This document shows positions 61,101-61,114 of a stretch of DNA of 64,000 nt, one piece after another. Location of the stretch: NCBI RefSeq assembly GCF_964340395.1, contig NC_135549.1:32218832-32282831 (forward strand), in the 5' to 3' direction. This stretch comes from Glandiceps talaboti (Eukaryota > Hemichordata > Enteropneusta > Spengelidae). Under the pieces are notes generated by a model, which was not told the origin of the DNA, did no database searches, and worked only from the letters and a program-made list of their open reading frames with translations. The translations under genes and the position numbers were made by a program. How positions within the stretch are numbered: position 1 is the first letter of the stretch; each line of letters starts with the position of its first letter.

Positions 61101-61114
61101 ACACAACAATAGAT
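1099..61114 (-). CDS. Gel-forming mucin / VWF-like multidomain secreted glycoprotein gene, 26 exons, partial at both ends
   Basis: This is the whole-gene entry; the exons follow separately. Exons 5' to 3' (coordinates descending) are 61114-60964, 60554-60429, 59949-59763, 58461-58288, 56956-56719, 53959-53766, 53043-52950, 52659-52230, 51432-51033, 50623-50359, 39048-36644, 35186-34839, 34204-33851, 32394-32032, 25990-22766, 22539-22210, 16995-15385, 14811-14561, 11622-11493, 10777-10286, 9975-9715, 9123-8881, 8225-7736, 3831-3627, 1775-1593 and 1310-1099. Every intron reads GT-AG and every junction is phase-compatible except 7736 to 3831. The architecture is D-assembly, D'-D3, Thr-rich PTS blocks with WxxW modules, then D4-like. 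In known gel-forming mucins the D-assemblies mediate disulphide multimerisation in the ER and Golgi, and the PTS blocks carry dense O-glycans. A secreted mucus or matrix role is inferred from that. No signal peptide, cystine knot, first or last exon is in view. Confidence 0.9.
1593..1775 (-). CDS. Mucin exon 25: TIL cysteine-rich domain
   Basis: The acceptor is catcag|GTCC and the donor CAGT|GTAAGT, both phase 1. The peptide begins [14 protein letters not shown] and continues with the TIL pattern C-x3-C-x3-C, a GCTSGCACP core and a terminal C-V-S-D-S-L-C. The junction codon with exon 24 restores a Cys. The exon completes the C8-TIL half of the D4-like unit started in exon 22. Confidence 0.9.
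1840..2175. repeat. Cluster of simple repeats: (CAGAT)n, (CGTCA)n, (CAGA)n, (CATA)n
   Basis: Four successive microsatellites: a 5-bp GATCA-type repeat (1840-1880) grading into AATCA and CGTCA variants to about 1950, then (ACAG)n at 2023-2092 and (CATA)n at 2094-2175. They lie in the intron between exons 24 and 25. Open frames across them are repeat artefacts. Confidence 0.9.
2286..2824 (+). pseudogene. Decayed non-LTR retrotransposon reverse-transcriptase fragment
   Basis: The plus-strand frame at 2555-2824 reads [16 protein letters not shown], then a K-T-G-D-L..K-D-N-Y segment and [12 protein letters not shown]. These match the order of RT palm/finger motifs seen in jockey/CR1/L1-like ORF2 (finger PLxKxxGDxxxxxNYRPI, then FGFRxGHST). 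An upstream frame at 2286-2492 may be the preceding linker region. There are stop codons between the pieces, the NYRPI motif is damaged, and no catalytic YADD is present. It lies antisense to the host gene, inside an intron, and is abutted by a 21-bp array. RT assignment is firm; the clade is not. Confidence 0.7.
2819..3510. repeat. 21-bp minisatellite
   Basis: Tandem units of the type atcattgaatgggttgggtga, alternating with a variant carrying 'aaagtgttggatgt'. They are regular to about 3130 and diverged after that. Because 21 is a multiple of three, spurious frames open on both strands. Confidence 0.9.
3627..3831 (-). CDS. Mucin exon 24: C-terminal half of C8 domain
   Basis: The acceptor is tttcag|CCGTGT and the donor ACTTT|GTAAGT. 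The peptide starts [15 protein letters not shown] and holds the C8 signature C-H-x-x-V-x5-Y-x3-C, then L-C-E-C and Y-A-D-E-C. The frame requires entry in phase 0, but exon 23 leaves in phase 2. The intervening residues that normally sit before the CH pair (compare L-R-E-G-P-L-S-D-C-H in exons 3-4) are also missing. A microexon of 3n+1 nt in the intron 3832-7735 would resolve both facts. Confidence 0.88.
3990..5332. repeat. Dispersed ~1.2 kb interspersed repeat, copy A, with (CA)n
   Basis: It opens with the 'ccaatggtgttgtagcacaact' type segment. It then has imperfect internal repeats of a 'ttgctaggtatatttgcat' unit, then repeats around 'taatttgcatatcactgatg', a 'tttttgactttaagt' segment and a (CA)n tract at 5220-5300, ending near 'tttgctaaaat'. 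Four other copies share this order in the same orientation (11687, 13520, 30152, 46190). I see no coding capacity. It is probably a non-autonomous mobile element of unknown class. Confidence 0.75.
5468..6971. mobile_element. Non-autonomous PIF/Harbinger-like DNA transposon
   Basis: The left terminus AGGAGTGATTAGTTTTTACG mirrors the right terminus, whose reverse complement is GGGAGCGATCAGTTTCTACG. TAA flanks both ends (5465-5467 and 6972-6974), fitting the 3-bp TWA target duplication typical of PIF/Harbinger. Long G/C homopolymers lie just inside each end. Inside, a segment containing 'cagaagtaaaacacaactta' occurs twice (about 6091 and 6272). No transposase frame is seen. The superfamily is inferred from the target duplication and should be held loosely. 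Confidence 0.65.
7070..7545. repeat. ~59-bp minisatellite
   Basis: About eight units containing 'accattcctaacttcaggat' and 'aacacactctatgtgtatat'. The first units are a few bases longer. It lies in the intron between exons 23 and 24. Confidence 0.9.
7736..8225 (-). CDS. Mucin exon 23: VWD C-terminal part and start of C8 (D4-like)
   Basis: The acceptor is tttctag|TCATGC (phase 1) and the donor TTTTACG|GTAAGT (phase 2). It encodes the VWD core ([10 protein letters not shown] strand, [20 protein letters not shown]), the calcium/loop region [14 protein letters not shown], and the C8 opening with C-P-S-P-K-E-Q-C and A-R-G-E-C-D-V-L-R. The CGLC motif of many mucin and VWF D domains is HGLC here, so the first Cys is lost. 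The outgoing phase does not fit exon 24 as seen. Confidence 0.9.
8590..8857 (-). mobile_element. tRNA-derived SINE with (TA)n tail
   Basis: Read on the minus strand from 8857, it starts GGGCTGTCGGTGGCTGAGTG and includes a Pol III A-box-like TGGCTGAGTGG and a weakened B-box-like GGGATCAAACC about 45 bp on. A body follows containing GGGTACTCCAGTTTCCTCC, a segment type I recognise from other animal SINEs. It ends in (TA)n at 8590-8646. The 5' end lies only 23 bp inside the intron after exon 22. Confidence 0.7.
8881..9123 (-). CDS. Mucin exon 22: VWC-like module plus start of D4-like VWD
   Basis: The acceptor is gttacag|GATGTAG and the donor CAGAA|GTGAGT, both phase 1. The first part, C-R-D-S-E-G then [16 protein letters not shown], is a VWC-like C-x2-C-x-C arrangement. 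It then turns into the VWD start [20 protein letters not shown] followed by C-D-H-S-L, which resembles the opening of the D4 VWD (TFD-x3-Y-x-Y-x3-C). The junction codon A|TC gives Ile into exon 23. Confidence 0.9.
9420..9630. repeat. Degenerate 'aaatgacacac' repeat array
   Basis: Loosely periodic (about 30-36 bp) repeats with 'gtaaatgacacac' cores in the intron between exons 21 and 22. The wording recalls the 29-bp arrays at 17645 and 35229, but relatedness is uncertain. Confidence 0.5.
9715..9975 (-). CDS. Mucin exon 21: kringle domain
   Basis: The acceptor is gatatag|AATGTT and the donor CAATGTG|GTAAGAC. The exon is symmetrical 1-1, as known kringle exons often are. One complete kringle fills it. 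It begins [14 protein letters not shown], with [10 protein letters not shown], then [14 protein letters not shown] and E-I-C..P-Q-C. All six cysteines and the Y-R-G-T, C-Q-x-W and N-Y-C-R-N-P-D landmarks are present. In plasminogen-type kringles the acidic pair helps bind lysine; D-D is present here. A kringle inside a mucin is unusual. Confidence 0.95.
10036..10085. repeat. (TATG)n microsatellite
   Basis: Twelve or so uninterrupted ATGT/TATG units 60 bp upstream of the kringle exon acceptor. Confidence 0.95.
10286..10777 (-). CDS. Mucin exon 20: short Thr stretch, TIL/VWC-like modules and LDLa domain
   Basis: The acceptor is ttatag|TAACTACC. The donor CCAG|GTGATG is a weak match, but it is the last GT before an in-frame stop and its phase 1 fits the kringle exon. 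After a Thr-rich leader ([20 protein letters not shown]) come C-P-x-S-C-P-T-G-T-F-C and D-K-V-D-C-P-C (TIL-like), a VWC-like [29 protein letters not shown], and an LDLa module with [20 protein letters not shown]. The last keeps the calcium-binding acidic pattern D..D..DE. A ligand for the LDLa or kringle cannot be inferred. Confidence 0.88.
10874..10975. repeat. Short tandem repeat with 'acagcacggatgccctctat' units
   Basis: About four imperfect units of roughly 25-30 bp within the intron between exons 19 and 20. Confidence 0.7.
11493..11622 (-). CDS. Mucin exon 19: VWC-like cysteine segment
   Basis: The acceptor is ttccag|CCTGGT (phase 0) and the donor ATTCCTG|GTAATA (phase 1). It encodes [12 protein letters not shown], then [12 protein letters not shown] and a short Thr/Ser tail. 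The phase-0 entry matches exon 18 and the phase-1 exit matches exon 20. It is a small half-module that continues the TIL-VWC chain between the last mucin block and the LDLa/kringle part. Confidence 0.82.
11687..12962. repeat. Dispersed ~1.2 kb repeat, copy B
   Basis: The most complete copy. It starts with 'tagcgccaatggcg' and 'gtagcacaactgtgcag', then repeated 'gttgctatgggcgtggtc' units, then repeated 'taatttgcatatcactgatg' units, an (AC)n tract at 12853-12889 and CAGA repeats. It ends 'agttgagttgtgctaaaa'. The end (agttgtgct) is the inverse of the start (agcacaact), a possible short terminal inverted repeat. Confidence 0.75.
13520..14545. repeat. Dispersed ~1.2 kb repeat, copy C, ending in (CA)n
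   Basis: It has the same internal order as copy B, with extra 'taatttgcatatcact' units. It ends with 'ggtttttgacttcaagt' and an (AC)n tract at 14474-14541, which stops about 20 bp short of the exon 18 donor side. The start is less well defined than in copies B and D. Confidence 0.65.
14561..14811 (-). CDS. Mucin exon 18: TIL-like cysteine module after the last PTS block
   Basis: The acceptor is attgcag|GTATCTG (phase 1) and the donor GTAGCG|GTAAGTG (phase 0). It encodes [27 protein letters not shown], a middle Cys pair (C-V-P-Q..P-F-C-S-L-N-G) and [10 protein letters not shown]. The terminal C-V-x4-C-P-C is TIL-like. It marks the end of the mucin region and the start of the C-terminal cysteine-rich half. 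Confidence 0.85.
15385..16995 (-). CDS. Mucin exon 17: PTS (Thr-rich) mucin block
   Basis: A single 1611-bp exon, phase 1 at both ends (acceptor gtcatag|AGGCG, donor GAAG|GTGCGT), with no cysteine. It starts [19 protein letters not shown] and then runs in 25-residue (75-bp) repeats. A typical unit begins [15 protein letters not shown] and ends [10 protein letters not shown], with 10 Thr in 25 residues. One non-repetitive island, [17 protein letters not shown], interrupts the array. Dense mucin-type O-glycosylation is expected from composition. The 5' end and its intron are nearly the same as those of exon 15. Confidence 0.93.
16996..17140. repeat. Duplicated intron segment next to exon 17 (pairs with 25991-26145)
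   Basis: About 145 bp upstream of the exon 17 acceptor is almost base-for-base the same as 25991-26145 upstream of exon 15, with a few substitutions and one small indel. Intron identity this high indicates a recent segmental duplication. Confidence 0.92.
17146..17640. repeat. Dispersed repeat with (TCTG)n/(TG)n core, copy 2
   Basis: It begins 'ttacctcccgtaagggtacgggaggta', containing a small palindrome, then TCTG and TG tracts (17195-17335), then a unique-looking body starting 'gacggctggcttaat'. It shares its head and microsatellite with 579-900. The class is unknown. Confidence 0.55.
17605..18277. repeat. ~29-bp satellite array with conserved left flank (first locus)
   Basis: Diverged units of the form 'agtatgacaagtaaagtgac' plus 'acactcgat'. 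They are preceded at 17605-17690 by 'tatttcggtaaggtc...tttatacttctgatagtatg'. The same flank precedes the array at 35229, so flank and array have moved or been duplicated together. Confidence 0.85.
18278..20042. repeat. 27-bp satellite array (about 65 units)
   Basis: Tandem units of atgaccatgcttagtagaat + atgcaaa, with scattered point variants such as tgtgcaaaattcc and atgccaaatga. 27 is a multiple of three and the unit has no stop in several frames, so frames of up to 670 codons open on both strands. These are artefacts. The array continues at 22084 after an inserted transposon. Confidence 0.95.
20046..22080. mobile_element. PIF/Harbinger-like DNA transposon inserted into the 27-bp satellite
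   Basis: The termini are GGGACAGGTCAGTTTCTTTG (left) and, as reverse complement, GGGACCGGTCAGTTTCTTCA (right). TTA lies directly outside both ends (20043-20045 and 22081-22083). The satellite unit reads continuously across if the insert and one TTA are removed. Long G or C homopolymers sit inside each end. The interior holds three diverged tandem copies of a ~200 bp segment with 'tgttggtgctgtcttgtaaa'. No transposase is present. The superfamily is inferred from the TWA target site. Confidence 0.75.
22084..22170. repeat. Distal remnant of the 27-bp satellite
   Basis: Three units of the same repeat (agaatatgccaaatgaccat, gcttagt) downstream of the inserted transposon. They show the array was split by that insertion. 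Confidence 0.93.
22210..22539 (-). CDS. Mucin exon 16: WxxW (CYS) module
   Basis: The acceptor is cctcag|CTATCAC and the donor TTTGTG|GTGAGTG, both phase 1. A short Thr/Pro leader is followed by one Mucin2_WxxW domain: [10 protein letters not shown], then [24 protein letters not shown] and [10 protein letters not shown]. In vertebrate MUC2/MUC5AC such modules interrupt PTS regions and are thought to adjust gel cross-linking. Confidence 0.94.
22690..22740. repeat. (TATG)n microsatellite downstream of exon 15
   Basis: It sits 25 bp past the exon 15 donor. A matching (TATG)n lies at 36458-36530 past the homologous exon 11 donor, and the short sequence between tract and donor is shared. It is part of the duplicated block. 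Confidence 0.9.
22766..25990 (-). CDS. Mucin exon 15: longest PTS block ending in a WxxW module
   Basis: A 3225-bp exon, phase 1 at both ends (acceptor gtcatag|AGGTG, donor GAATGCC|GTAAGTA). About 970 residues of Thr-rich 25-residue repeats contain two copies of the island [20 protein letters not shown] (near 24000-24090 and 25085-25170). They end in a WxxW domain: [41 protein letters not shown]. One unit has lost a codon (PSV reduced to SV) without breaking frame. Antisense frames along the exon are open because of the 75-bp period and are not genes. Confidence 0.95.
25991..26145. repeat. Duplicated intron segment next to exon 15 (pairs with 16996-17140)
   Basis: Partner of 16996-17140. It carries an extra short 'cattttatgaa' type indel. 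Together with the matching exon starts it defines the 5' boundary of the exon 15/17 duplication. Confidence 0.92.
26292..26957. repeat. 51-bp minisatellite
   Basis: About 13 units built on 'ttgaccctcgtgtaaaacct', 'caatgctaacggatatgata' and 'aatgtgtttta'. The left half carries 'ctaacgga' and the right half 'cttatgaa', two homogenised subtypes. It lies in the intron between exons 14 and 15. Confidence 0.93.
28030..29075. repeat. Diverged direct repeat pair (~210 bp) within an intron
   Basis: 28030-28245 and 28868-29075 align over 'ttttagcttgtcgtat', 'taatggtcacgt', 'caacgaatt.tgttatcgagccatt' and 'accgtgaga...tatcatgcat'. They are direct orientation, about 840 bp apart and clearly diverged. 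They may be two copies of a short interspersed element or an old tandem duplication. Confidence 0.65.
30152..31282. repeat. Dispersed ~1.2 kb repeat, copy D
   Basis: It starts with 'gggccaatggtgttgtagta' and runs through repeated 'gttgctatgggcgtggt' and 'taatttgcatatcactgatg' units. It ends 'atgcctatagcactactgaa' then 'cagttgtgctaaaa', the same end as copy B. It has no CA tract, only a short CAGA run. Confidence 0.75.
32032..32394 (-). CDS. Mucin exon 14: Thr-rich leader and SEA-like domain
   Basis: The acceptor is gaaccag|TCACAC and the donor CAGTGG|GTGAGA, both phase 1. After a Thr/Ser-rich leader and C-A-D-K-Y-E-P-C, the residues [14 protein letters not shown], then [11 protein letters not shown] and [10 protein letters not shown], match the first half of SEA domains (F-x-G-x-x-x-I-T-N....L-S-N..S..F..L-A..I). 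The second half is short, and the usual G-S-V-V-V cleavage-type strand is not seen, so autoproteolysis is unlikely. The SEA assignment is by pattern only. Confidence 0.7.
32395..33850. other. Intron between exons 13 and 14
   Basis: No exon-like or repeat structure beyond weak internal similarity around 'cctacagataatattgaccg' and 'aaggataatatcgaccattg'. Nothing else supported. Confidence 0.5.
33851..34204 (-). CDS. Mucin exon 13: WxxW (CYS) module
   Basis: The acceptor is tttaaag|CTGGTT and the donor TGTGTG|GTAAGTT, phase 1-1. A short P/T leader is followed by [35 protein letters not shown] and Y-E-V-R-F-F-C-V-C: eight cysteines, as in its sister modules. A stand-alone symmetrical exon of the kind that duplicates without breaking frame. 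Confidence 0.94.
34624..34788. repeat. GGAT/GGTG-rich tract and (TTGA)n microsatellite
   Basis: A 'ggtgggtggatggatg' type tract from 34624 passes into uninterrupted (GATT)n at 34711-34788, about 50 bp downstream of the exon 12 donor. Confidence 0.93.
34839..35186 (-). CDS. Mucin exon 12: WxxW (CYS) module
   Basis: The acceptor is atccaaag|ATATCG and the donor GAATGCC|GTAAGTT, phase 1-1. The leader [17 protein letters not shown] is followed by [33 protein letters not shown] and Y-E-V-R-F-Y-C-E-C. The upstream junction gives a His after the C-E-C of exon 11. Confidence 0.94.
35229..36455. repeat. 29-bp satellite array (about 40 units, second locus)
   Basis: Highly uniform units of acaagtaaagtgatacactt + gatattatg from about 35300. 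They are preceded by the flank 'atatttcggtaaggtcagta...tttatacttctgatagtatg' shared with 17605. They are much more homogeneous than the first locus, which suggests recent expansion. A (TATG)n tract follows (36458-36530). Confidence 0.93.
36644..39048 (-). CDS. Mucin exon 11: first PTS block ending in a WxxW module
   Basis: A 2405-bp exon. It enters in phase 2 (acceptor ccttccag|TTATTG) and leaves in phase 1 (donor GAATGCC|GTAAGTA). The split codon TG|T makes a Cys with exon 10, giving [19 protein letters not shown] before the Thr-rich part, which closes the E-type tail of D3. The PTS repeats here are 15/30-residue units ([30 protein letters not shown]), unlike the 25-residue units of exons 15 and 17. 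One copy of the [10 protein letters not shown] island and a WxxW domain nearly identical to exon 15's end the exon. Confidence 0.94.
39273..39315 (-). ncRNA. Candidate hammerhead ribozyme (left arm)
   Basis: Reverse complement of the right-arm motif: core CTGACGA at 39304-39310 (read on minus), a 4-bp stem II with tri-loop, core GAAA, a 3-bp stem III, and stem I formed by 39273-39277 with 39311-39315. Stem I has one A-A mismatch here (GTAGT instead of GTTGT), so this copy is probably weaker. Confidence 0.55.
39359..40207 (+). CDS. Penelope-like element GIY-YIG endonuclease C-terminal part, truncated
   Basis: The open frame starts inside the terminal repeat without an ATG, so it is a 5'-truncated ORF. 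An N-terminal linker, [10 protein letters not shown] then [10 protein letters not shown], and [13 protein letters not shown], matches the segment after the RT of Penelope-like elements. A Cys cluster ([15 protein letters not shown]) follows. The GIY-YIG nuclease comes last, with K-V-Y-I-G-L-T, the R of F-K-Q-R-Y-A-N-H and the E of T-E-L-S-K-H-I-W in the expected spacing. Known role: DNA nicking during insertion. The frame itself is intact to its stop but cannot move the element alone. Confidence 0.85.
   Translation, partial: TIEIPSLLSVSVGRRISDISSDEHIFNQAAPLYQNALKTSGHKENITYTSTPTQKNKKNRNRNTIWFNPPYSKNVATNVGKQFLNLIAKHFPADSKLHKIFNRNNVKVSYSCMPNMATIIKVHNATISNSETKPTQKPCNCRQKDTCPLNGECQTENIVYQATVHGKQTKVYIGLTENNFKQRYANHKQSFKHEKHENSTELSKHIWKLKRNNEPFSVSWSISKTAQAYTNKTKRCNLCLTEKLTIIKADKSSTLNKRTELISKCRHENKFYLSNFNRASIT
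40409..40451 (+). ncRNA. Candidate hammerhead ribozyme (right arm)
   Basis: Type I layout. Stem I is GTTGT (40409-40413) pairing with ACAAC (40447-40451). The core is CTGACGA (40414-40420). Stem II is CGCA/TGCG with a CTA loop (40422-40432). The core GAAA is at 40434-40437, with a 3-bp stem III and CCG loop to 40445. The predicted cleavage is after U40446. All invariant core bases are present. The 10.1/11.1 position is T-T rather than a pair, which could lower activity. Small stem III is usual in Penelope-element ribozymes. Confidence 0.7.
41020..41476. mobile_element. Fragment of the 20046-22080 transposon family
   Basis: It aligns with the right-hand ~430 bp of that element: 'aactcctt.tggaatatattt', 'gtagatgcaagacagtcaag', 'gtgactttttgtcggc', 'aagaatccacccc' and 'gctgRagaaactgaccg'. 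The left terminus is absent and the right TIR is clipped. It is the same orientation. Confidence 0.8.
41477..45550. other. Intronic sequence without recognisable gene
   Basis: A diverged direct repeat pair lies near 42000-42110 and 42570-42645, both with 'ttggtgYgcatttgaaaaag' and 'gttcagttgtcataaaa'-like text. A short inverted pair (agtcctgcttacatg / catgcaagcaggact) lies at 43600-43620 and 43695-43715. The longest frame (121 codons at 43252-43617) has no family resemblance. Nothing else is supported. Confidence 0.45.
45560..46110. repeat. Diverged direct repeat pair
   Basis: 45660-45780 and 45990-46110 share 'ggtYattttggttaccatgg', 'caRatgttc.taaa', 'ttttttgaaYtcag' and 'taggtagtggggt'-like text. 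The sequence just before each, 'caaattttt.aaaaaat', is also similar. A tandem duplication or two copies of an unclassified repeat. Confidence 0.6.
46147..46780. repeat. (TTA)n tract and dispersed repeat copy E (truncated)
   Basis: (TTA)n at 46147-46191 abuts the left edge of a shortened copy of the dispersed repeat. That copy has 'aatgtttattcccttgcctgttgctaag'-like and 'tcacggatgggatacccatg'-like units and is heavily diverged. It lacks both ends as defined in copy B. Confidence 0.55.
47278..47414. repeat. Near-perfect 64-bp-arm palindrome (fold-back repeat)
   Basis: The left arm ('caataaaccaccacctgggg', 'ttttgaccagtgaac', 'atatatgcac') is the inverse of the right arm ('gtgcatatatt', 'gttcactggtcaaaa', 'ccccatggagtggtttat'), with a 9-nt loop and about a dozen mismatches. 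The outer text 'cgctattatattataccagt' (47412-47431) recurs inverted near 50264-50285. It may be a MITE-like hairpin or the end of a larger element. Confidence 0.8.
47775..49850 (-). mobile_element. 5'-truncated CR1/L2-like non-LTR retrotransposon
   Basis: The minus-strand element ends 3' in an (AAT)n tail (plus-strand (ATT)n at 47775-47802) after about 150 bp of 3'UTR. It contains one long RT frame and no apurinic endonuclease domain. The 5' edge is approximate: the frame meets stops just upstream of 49780. A microsatellite 3' tail is typical of CR1/L2-type elements. It is in the same orientation as the host gene, within the intron between exons 10 and 11. Confidence 0.85.
47957..49780 (-). 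CDS. Non-LTR retrotransposon reverse transcriptase (ORF2 fragment)
   Basis: A 607-codon frame without a disabling stop. It begins in the linker before RT (F-R-D-W-V-R-K-M...[10 protein letters not shown]). RT motifs are in order: [19 protein letters not shown] near residue 200, [49 protein letters not shown], and the catalytic Y-A-D-D near residue 365. The C-terminal domain ends with Y-N-T-R and S-R-S-F-R-Y-R-A-S. It lacks the N-terminal endonuclease and an ATG at the frame start. Intact RT motifs suggest a fairly young insertion. Confidence 0.92.
   Translation of the reverse strand: MHSFRDWVRKMHHRTRLHVYWCEYIKLRNLVKKEIEFAKCRYYKELLSENINNSHKVWKKVNELLKPSDKTLPVHDNAIPLANNFNNYFANVGVLVQDELQPTDPLIDHIPTPGSQFQLSTVSEEDVNSELSSLPSNKSSSTDDIDSRLIKLSMPAIVPSLTRIFNMSITQGIMPTQWKKATIVPIFKKGKKDKQDICNYRPISLLPTLSKVMERLVCKQLSSFFERNNVLHSTFSGFRPKHSTATLLQRVTDDILVNMYTKKISCLLMLDLSKAFDSVNHAILLQKLQRYNIHPTTISWFKNYLTDRTQCVKLDSYTSNHIPVKTGVPQGSVCGPLLFSLYINDLPLWLQSNTPMYGYADDINILKAAPISNLDALHDELIDEINNLTTWFHSNSLKPNISKYQFMLLGTRQQLQKIPDHIKTLSTRDHVIQATTSATCLGLRLDPELKWSNHIAYLRRACGYRLITLARARRCIPEKIRKNIITATVFSLLDYCDTVYSNCSITLKCSLQRIINFAVRIQCGLKKSEHVTTARLRLDWPTIQERHNHNFNKLVKKCIINKVPSYLSELISTNDTFHQYNTRTKFHIPKAHSRSFRYRASIAANSS
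49851..50358. other. Intronic sequence between the retroposon and exon 10
   Basis: No coding or clear repeat content, apart from 'actggtataatataatagcgc' at 50264-50285, an inverted match to 47410-47432 on the other side of the retroposon. Confidence 0.5.
50359..50623 (-). CDS. Mucin exon 10: TIL domain of the D3-like unit
   Basis: The acceptor is tttcag|CTATGC (phase 1) and the donor CATTG|GTAAGAC (phase 2). The peptide reads [20 protein letters not shown], then [29 protein letters not shown] and an E-type tail ending C-G-D-E-C-E-H. It completes VWD-C8-TIL of the second D-assembly. An 11.3-kb intron full of mobile elements separates it from the first PTS exon. Confidence 0.93.
51033..51432 (-). 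CDS. Mucin exon 9: end of VWD and C8 domain (D3-like)
   Basis: The acceptor is aattgtag|GTCGAAG (phase 0) and the donor GTGTGCC|GTGAGTA (phase 1). It opens [16 protein letters not shown], the VWD terminal loop. The usual CGLC is E-G-L-C here. A W-K-V strand follows, then a full C8: [37 protein letters not shown] and W-R-S-Q-E-V-C. Confidence 0.94.
51433..52229. other. Intron between exons 8 and 9
   Basis: AT-rich, with no repeat array, exon or mobile element recognised; phase 0. Confidence 0.6.
52230..52659 (-). CDS. Mucin exon 8: VWD domain of the D3-like unit
   Basis: The acceptor is tttttcag|TACGTG (phase 2) and the donor GGATTG|GTGAGTA (phase 0). It starts with the E-type linker [10 protein letters not shown]. 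The VWD follows: [31 protein letters not shown], a [12 protein letters not shown] Cys pair, and the I-T-V-M-W-D strand. The first loop is W-G-D-S-H, not G-D-P-H, so no acid autocleavage site is present. Confidence 0.94.
52950..53043 (-). CDS. Mucin exon 7: end of TIL' and E' linker
   Basis: A 94-bp exon, phase 1 in (acceptor tattcag|GTGATC) and phase 2 out (donor AAATG|GTAAGTC). It encodes [18 protein letters not shown], then T-I-K-I-E-C-N-K with the split Cys codon. With exon 6 it forms the D'-like TIL-E pair that precedes D3 in VWF and gel-forming mucins. Confidence 0.92.
53500..53710. mobile_element. Possible degraded relative of the 20046 transposon family
   Basis: It shares 'aatttagtgatag', 'gtcatcgtgtttaatga', a C-rich run and a right-end-like 'ggtcagagaaacagaccagtcact'. 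It is much more diverged than the 41020 fragment and no target duplication can be set. Confidence 0.35.
53766..53959 (-). CDS. Mucin exon 6: E linker and TIL' (D'-like)
   Basis: The acceptor is tattttag|TACCTG (phase 2) and the donor TACAACG|GTACGTC (phase 1). It encodes [10 protein letters not shown], which closes the previous unit, then [17 protein letters not shown] and the TIL core [14 protein letters not shown]. The same C-x-C-x-N-G-x-W-x-C joint recurs at exon 8, showing a repeated D-assembly build. Confidence 0.93.
54026..56077. mobile_element. Long-TIR (about 390 bp) fold-back DNA transposon, non-autonomous
   Basis: Left arm 54026-54420 and right arm 55688-56077 are inverted copies with high identity. 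The ends read GGTGATTCAAAATTGCTCAC and, inverted, GGTGATTCAAAATGCTCAC. TTTAAA lies outside both ends (54020-54025, 56078-56083), consistent with a TTAA- or TTTAAA-type target duplication. The 1.27-kb interior has no transposase-like frame. It occupies the intron between exons 5 and 6. Family unassigned. Confidence 0.85.
56560..56630. repeat. (CCAYCCAY)n-type short repeat
   Basis: Imperfect 'ccacccatccatc' repeats about 90 bp beyond the exon 5 donor. Confidence 0.85.
56719..56956 (-). CDS. Mucin exon 5: TIL domain of the first D-assembly
   Basis: The acceptor is atcttcag|ATAAGA (phase 1) and the donor CCCTG|GTAAATT (phase 2). It encodes [17 protein letters not shown], then [16 protein letters not shown] and [16 protein letters not shown]. 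The split TG|T codon supplies the Cys that starts exon 6's linker. Confidence 0.93.
57365..58260. repeat. 28-bp minisatellite
   Basis: About 30 units of accaccatgtatcatgtact + gtgacaaa, with 'gccaaa', 'atcaag' and 'actatcatgc' variants and one 'gtgacagtta' insertion type. It lies in the intron between exons 4 and 5. Confidence 0.94.
58288..58461 (-). CDS. Mucin exon 4: C-terminal half of C8 (first D-assembly)
   Basis: The acceptor is atttcag|ATTGTC and the donor AGTTGTG|GTAAGTA, phase 1-1. It encodes [20 protein letters not shown], then [12 protein letters not shown] and S-W-R-N-S-V-T-S-C. This is the intact version of the exon boundary that is out of phase in exons 23-24. Confidence 0.93.
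59228..59480 (-). pseudogene. CR1-like retrotransposon ORF2 C-terminal relic
   Basis: Minus-strand translation gives [17 protein letters not shown], then [11 protein letters not shown] and [15 protein letters not shown]. This is the conserved C-terminal block of CR1-clade ORF2 proteins (APxYIxDLL..LRSxDxxLL..AAPKLWNxLPxxLR). It is interrupted by stops and only ~80 codons survive. It sits in the intron between exons 3 and 4. Confidence 0.75.
59763..59949 (-). CDS. Mucin exon 3: end of VWD and start of C8
   Basis: The acceptor is tttttcag|GATGAC (phase 0) and the donor TTATCAG|GTATGC (phase 1). D-D-F-W-T-L-E-G-D finishes the VWD, followed by [17 protein letters not shown] and [12 protein letters not shown] leading into the C-H of exon 4. 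Confidence 0.92.
59990..60350. repeat. 42-bp minisatellite
   Basis: Eight to nine units of aaatggctggttattggctg + ataaaacaacaaagcactggtt, starting about 40 bp upstream of the exon 3 acceptor. 42 is a multiple of three, so 14-residue repeat frames appear on both strands. Confidence 0.94.
60429..60554 (-). CDS. Mucin exon 2: VWD core with CGLC motif
   Basis: A phase 0-0 exon (acceptor ttgttag|GTTACC, donor CAGGAG|GTAGGTG). It encodes [20 protein letters not shown] and then [15 protein letters not shown]. This is the only D domain in the window that keeps the complete C-G-L-C motif. Confidence 0.92.
60964..61114 (-). CDS. Mucin exon 1 of window: VWD middle part
   Basis: The acceptor is tcaacag|ATCTAT (phase 2) and the donor CAAAAG|GTAAACA (phase 0). 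It encodes [15 protein letters not shown], then I-D-I-Q-G-N type strands and [11 protein letters not shown], typical of the VWD beta-sheet. The VWD start (W-G-D-x-H..T-F-D-G) must lie upstream of 64000. The upstream intron is filled by a 54-bp minisatellite. Confidence 0.88.
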
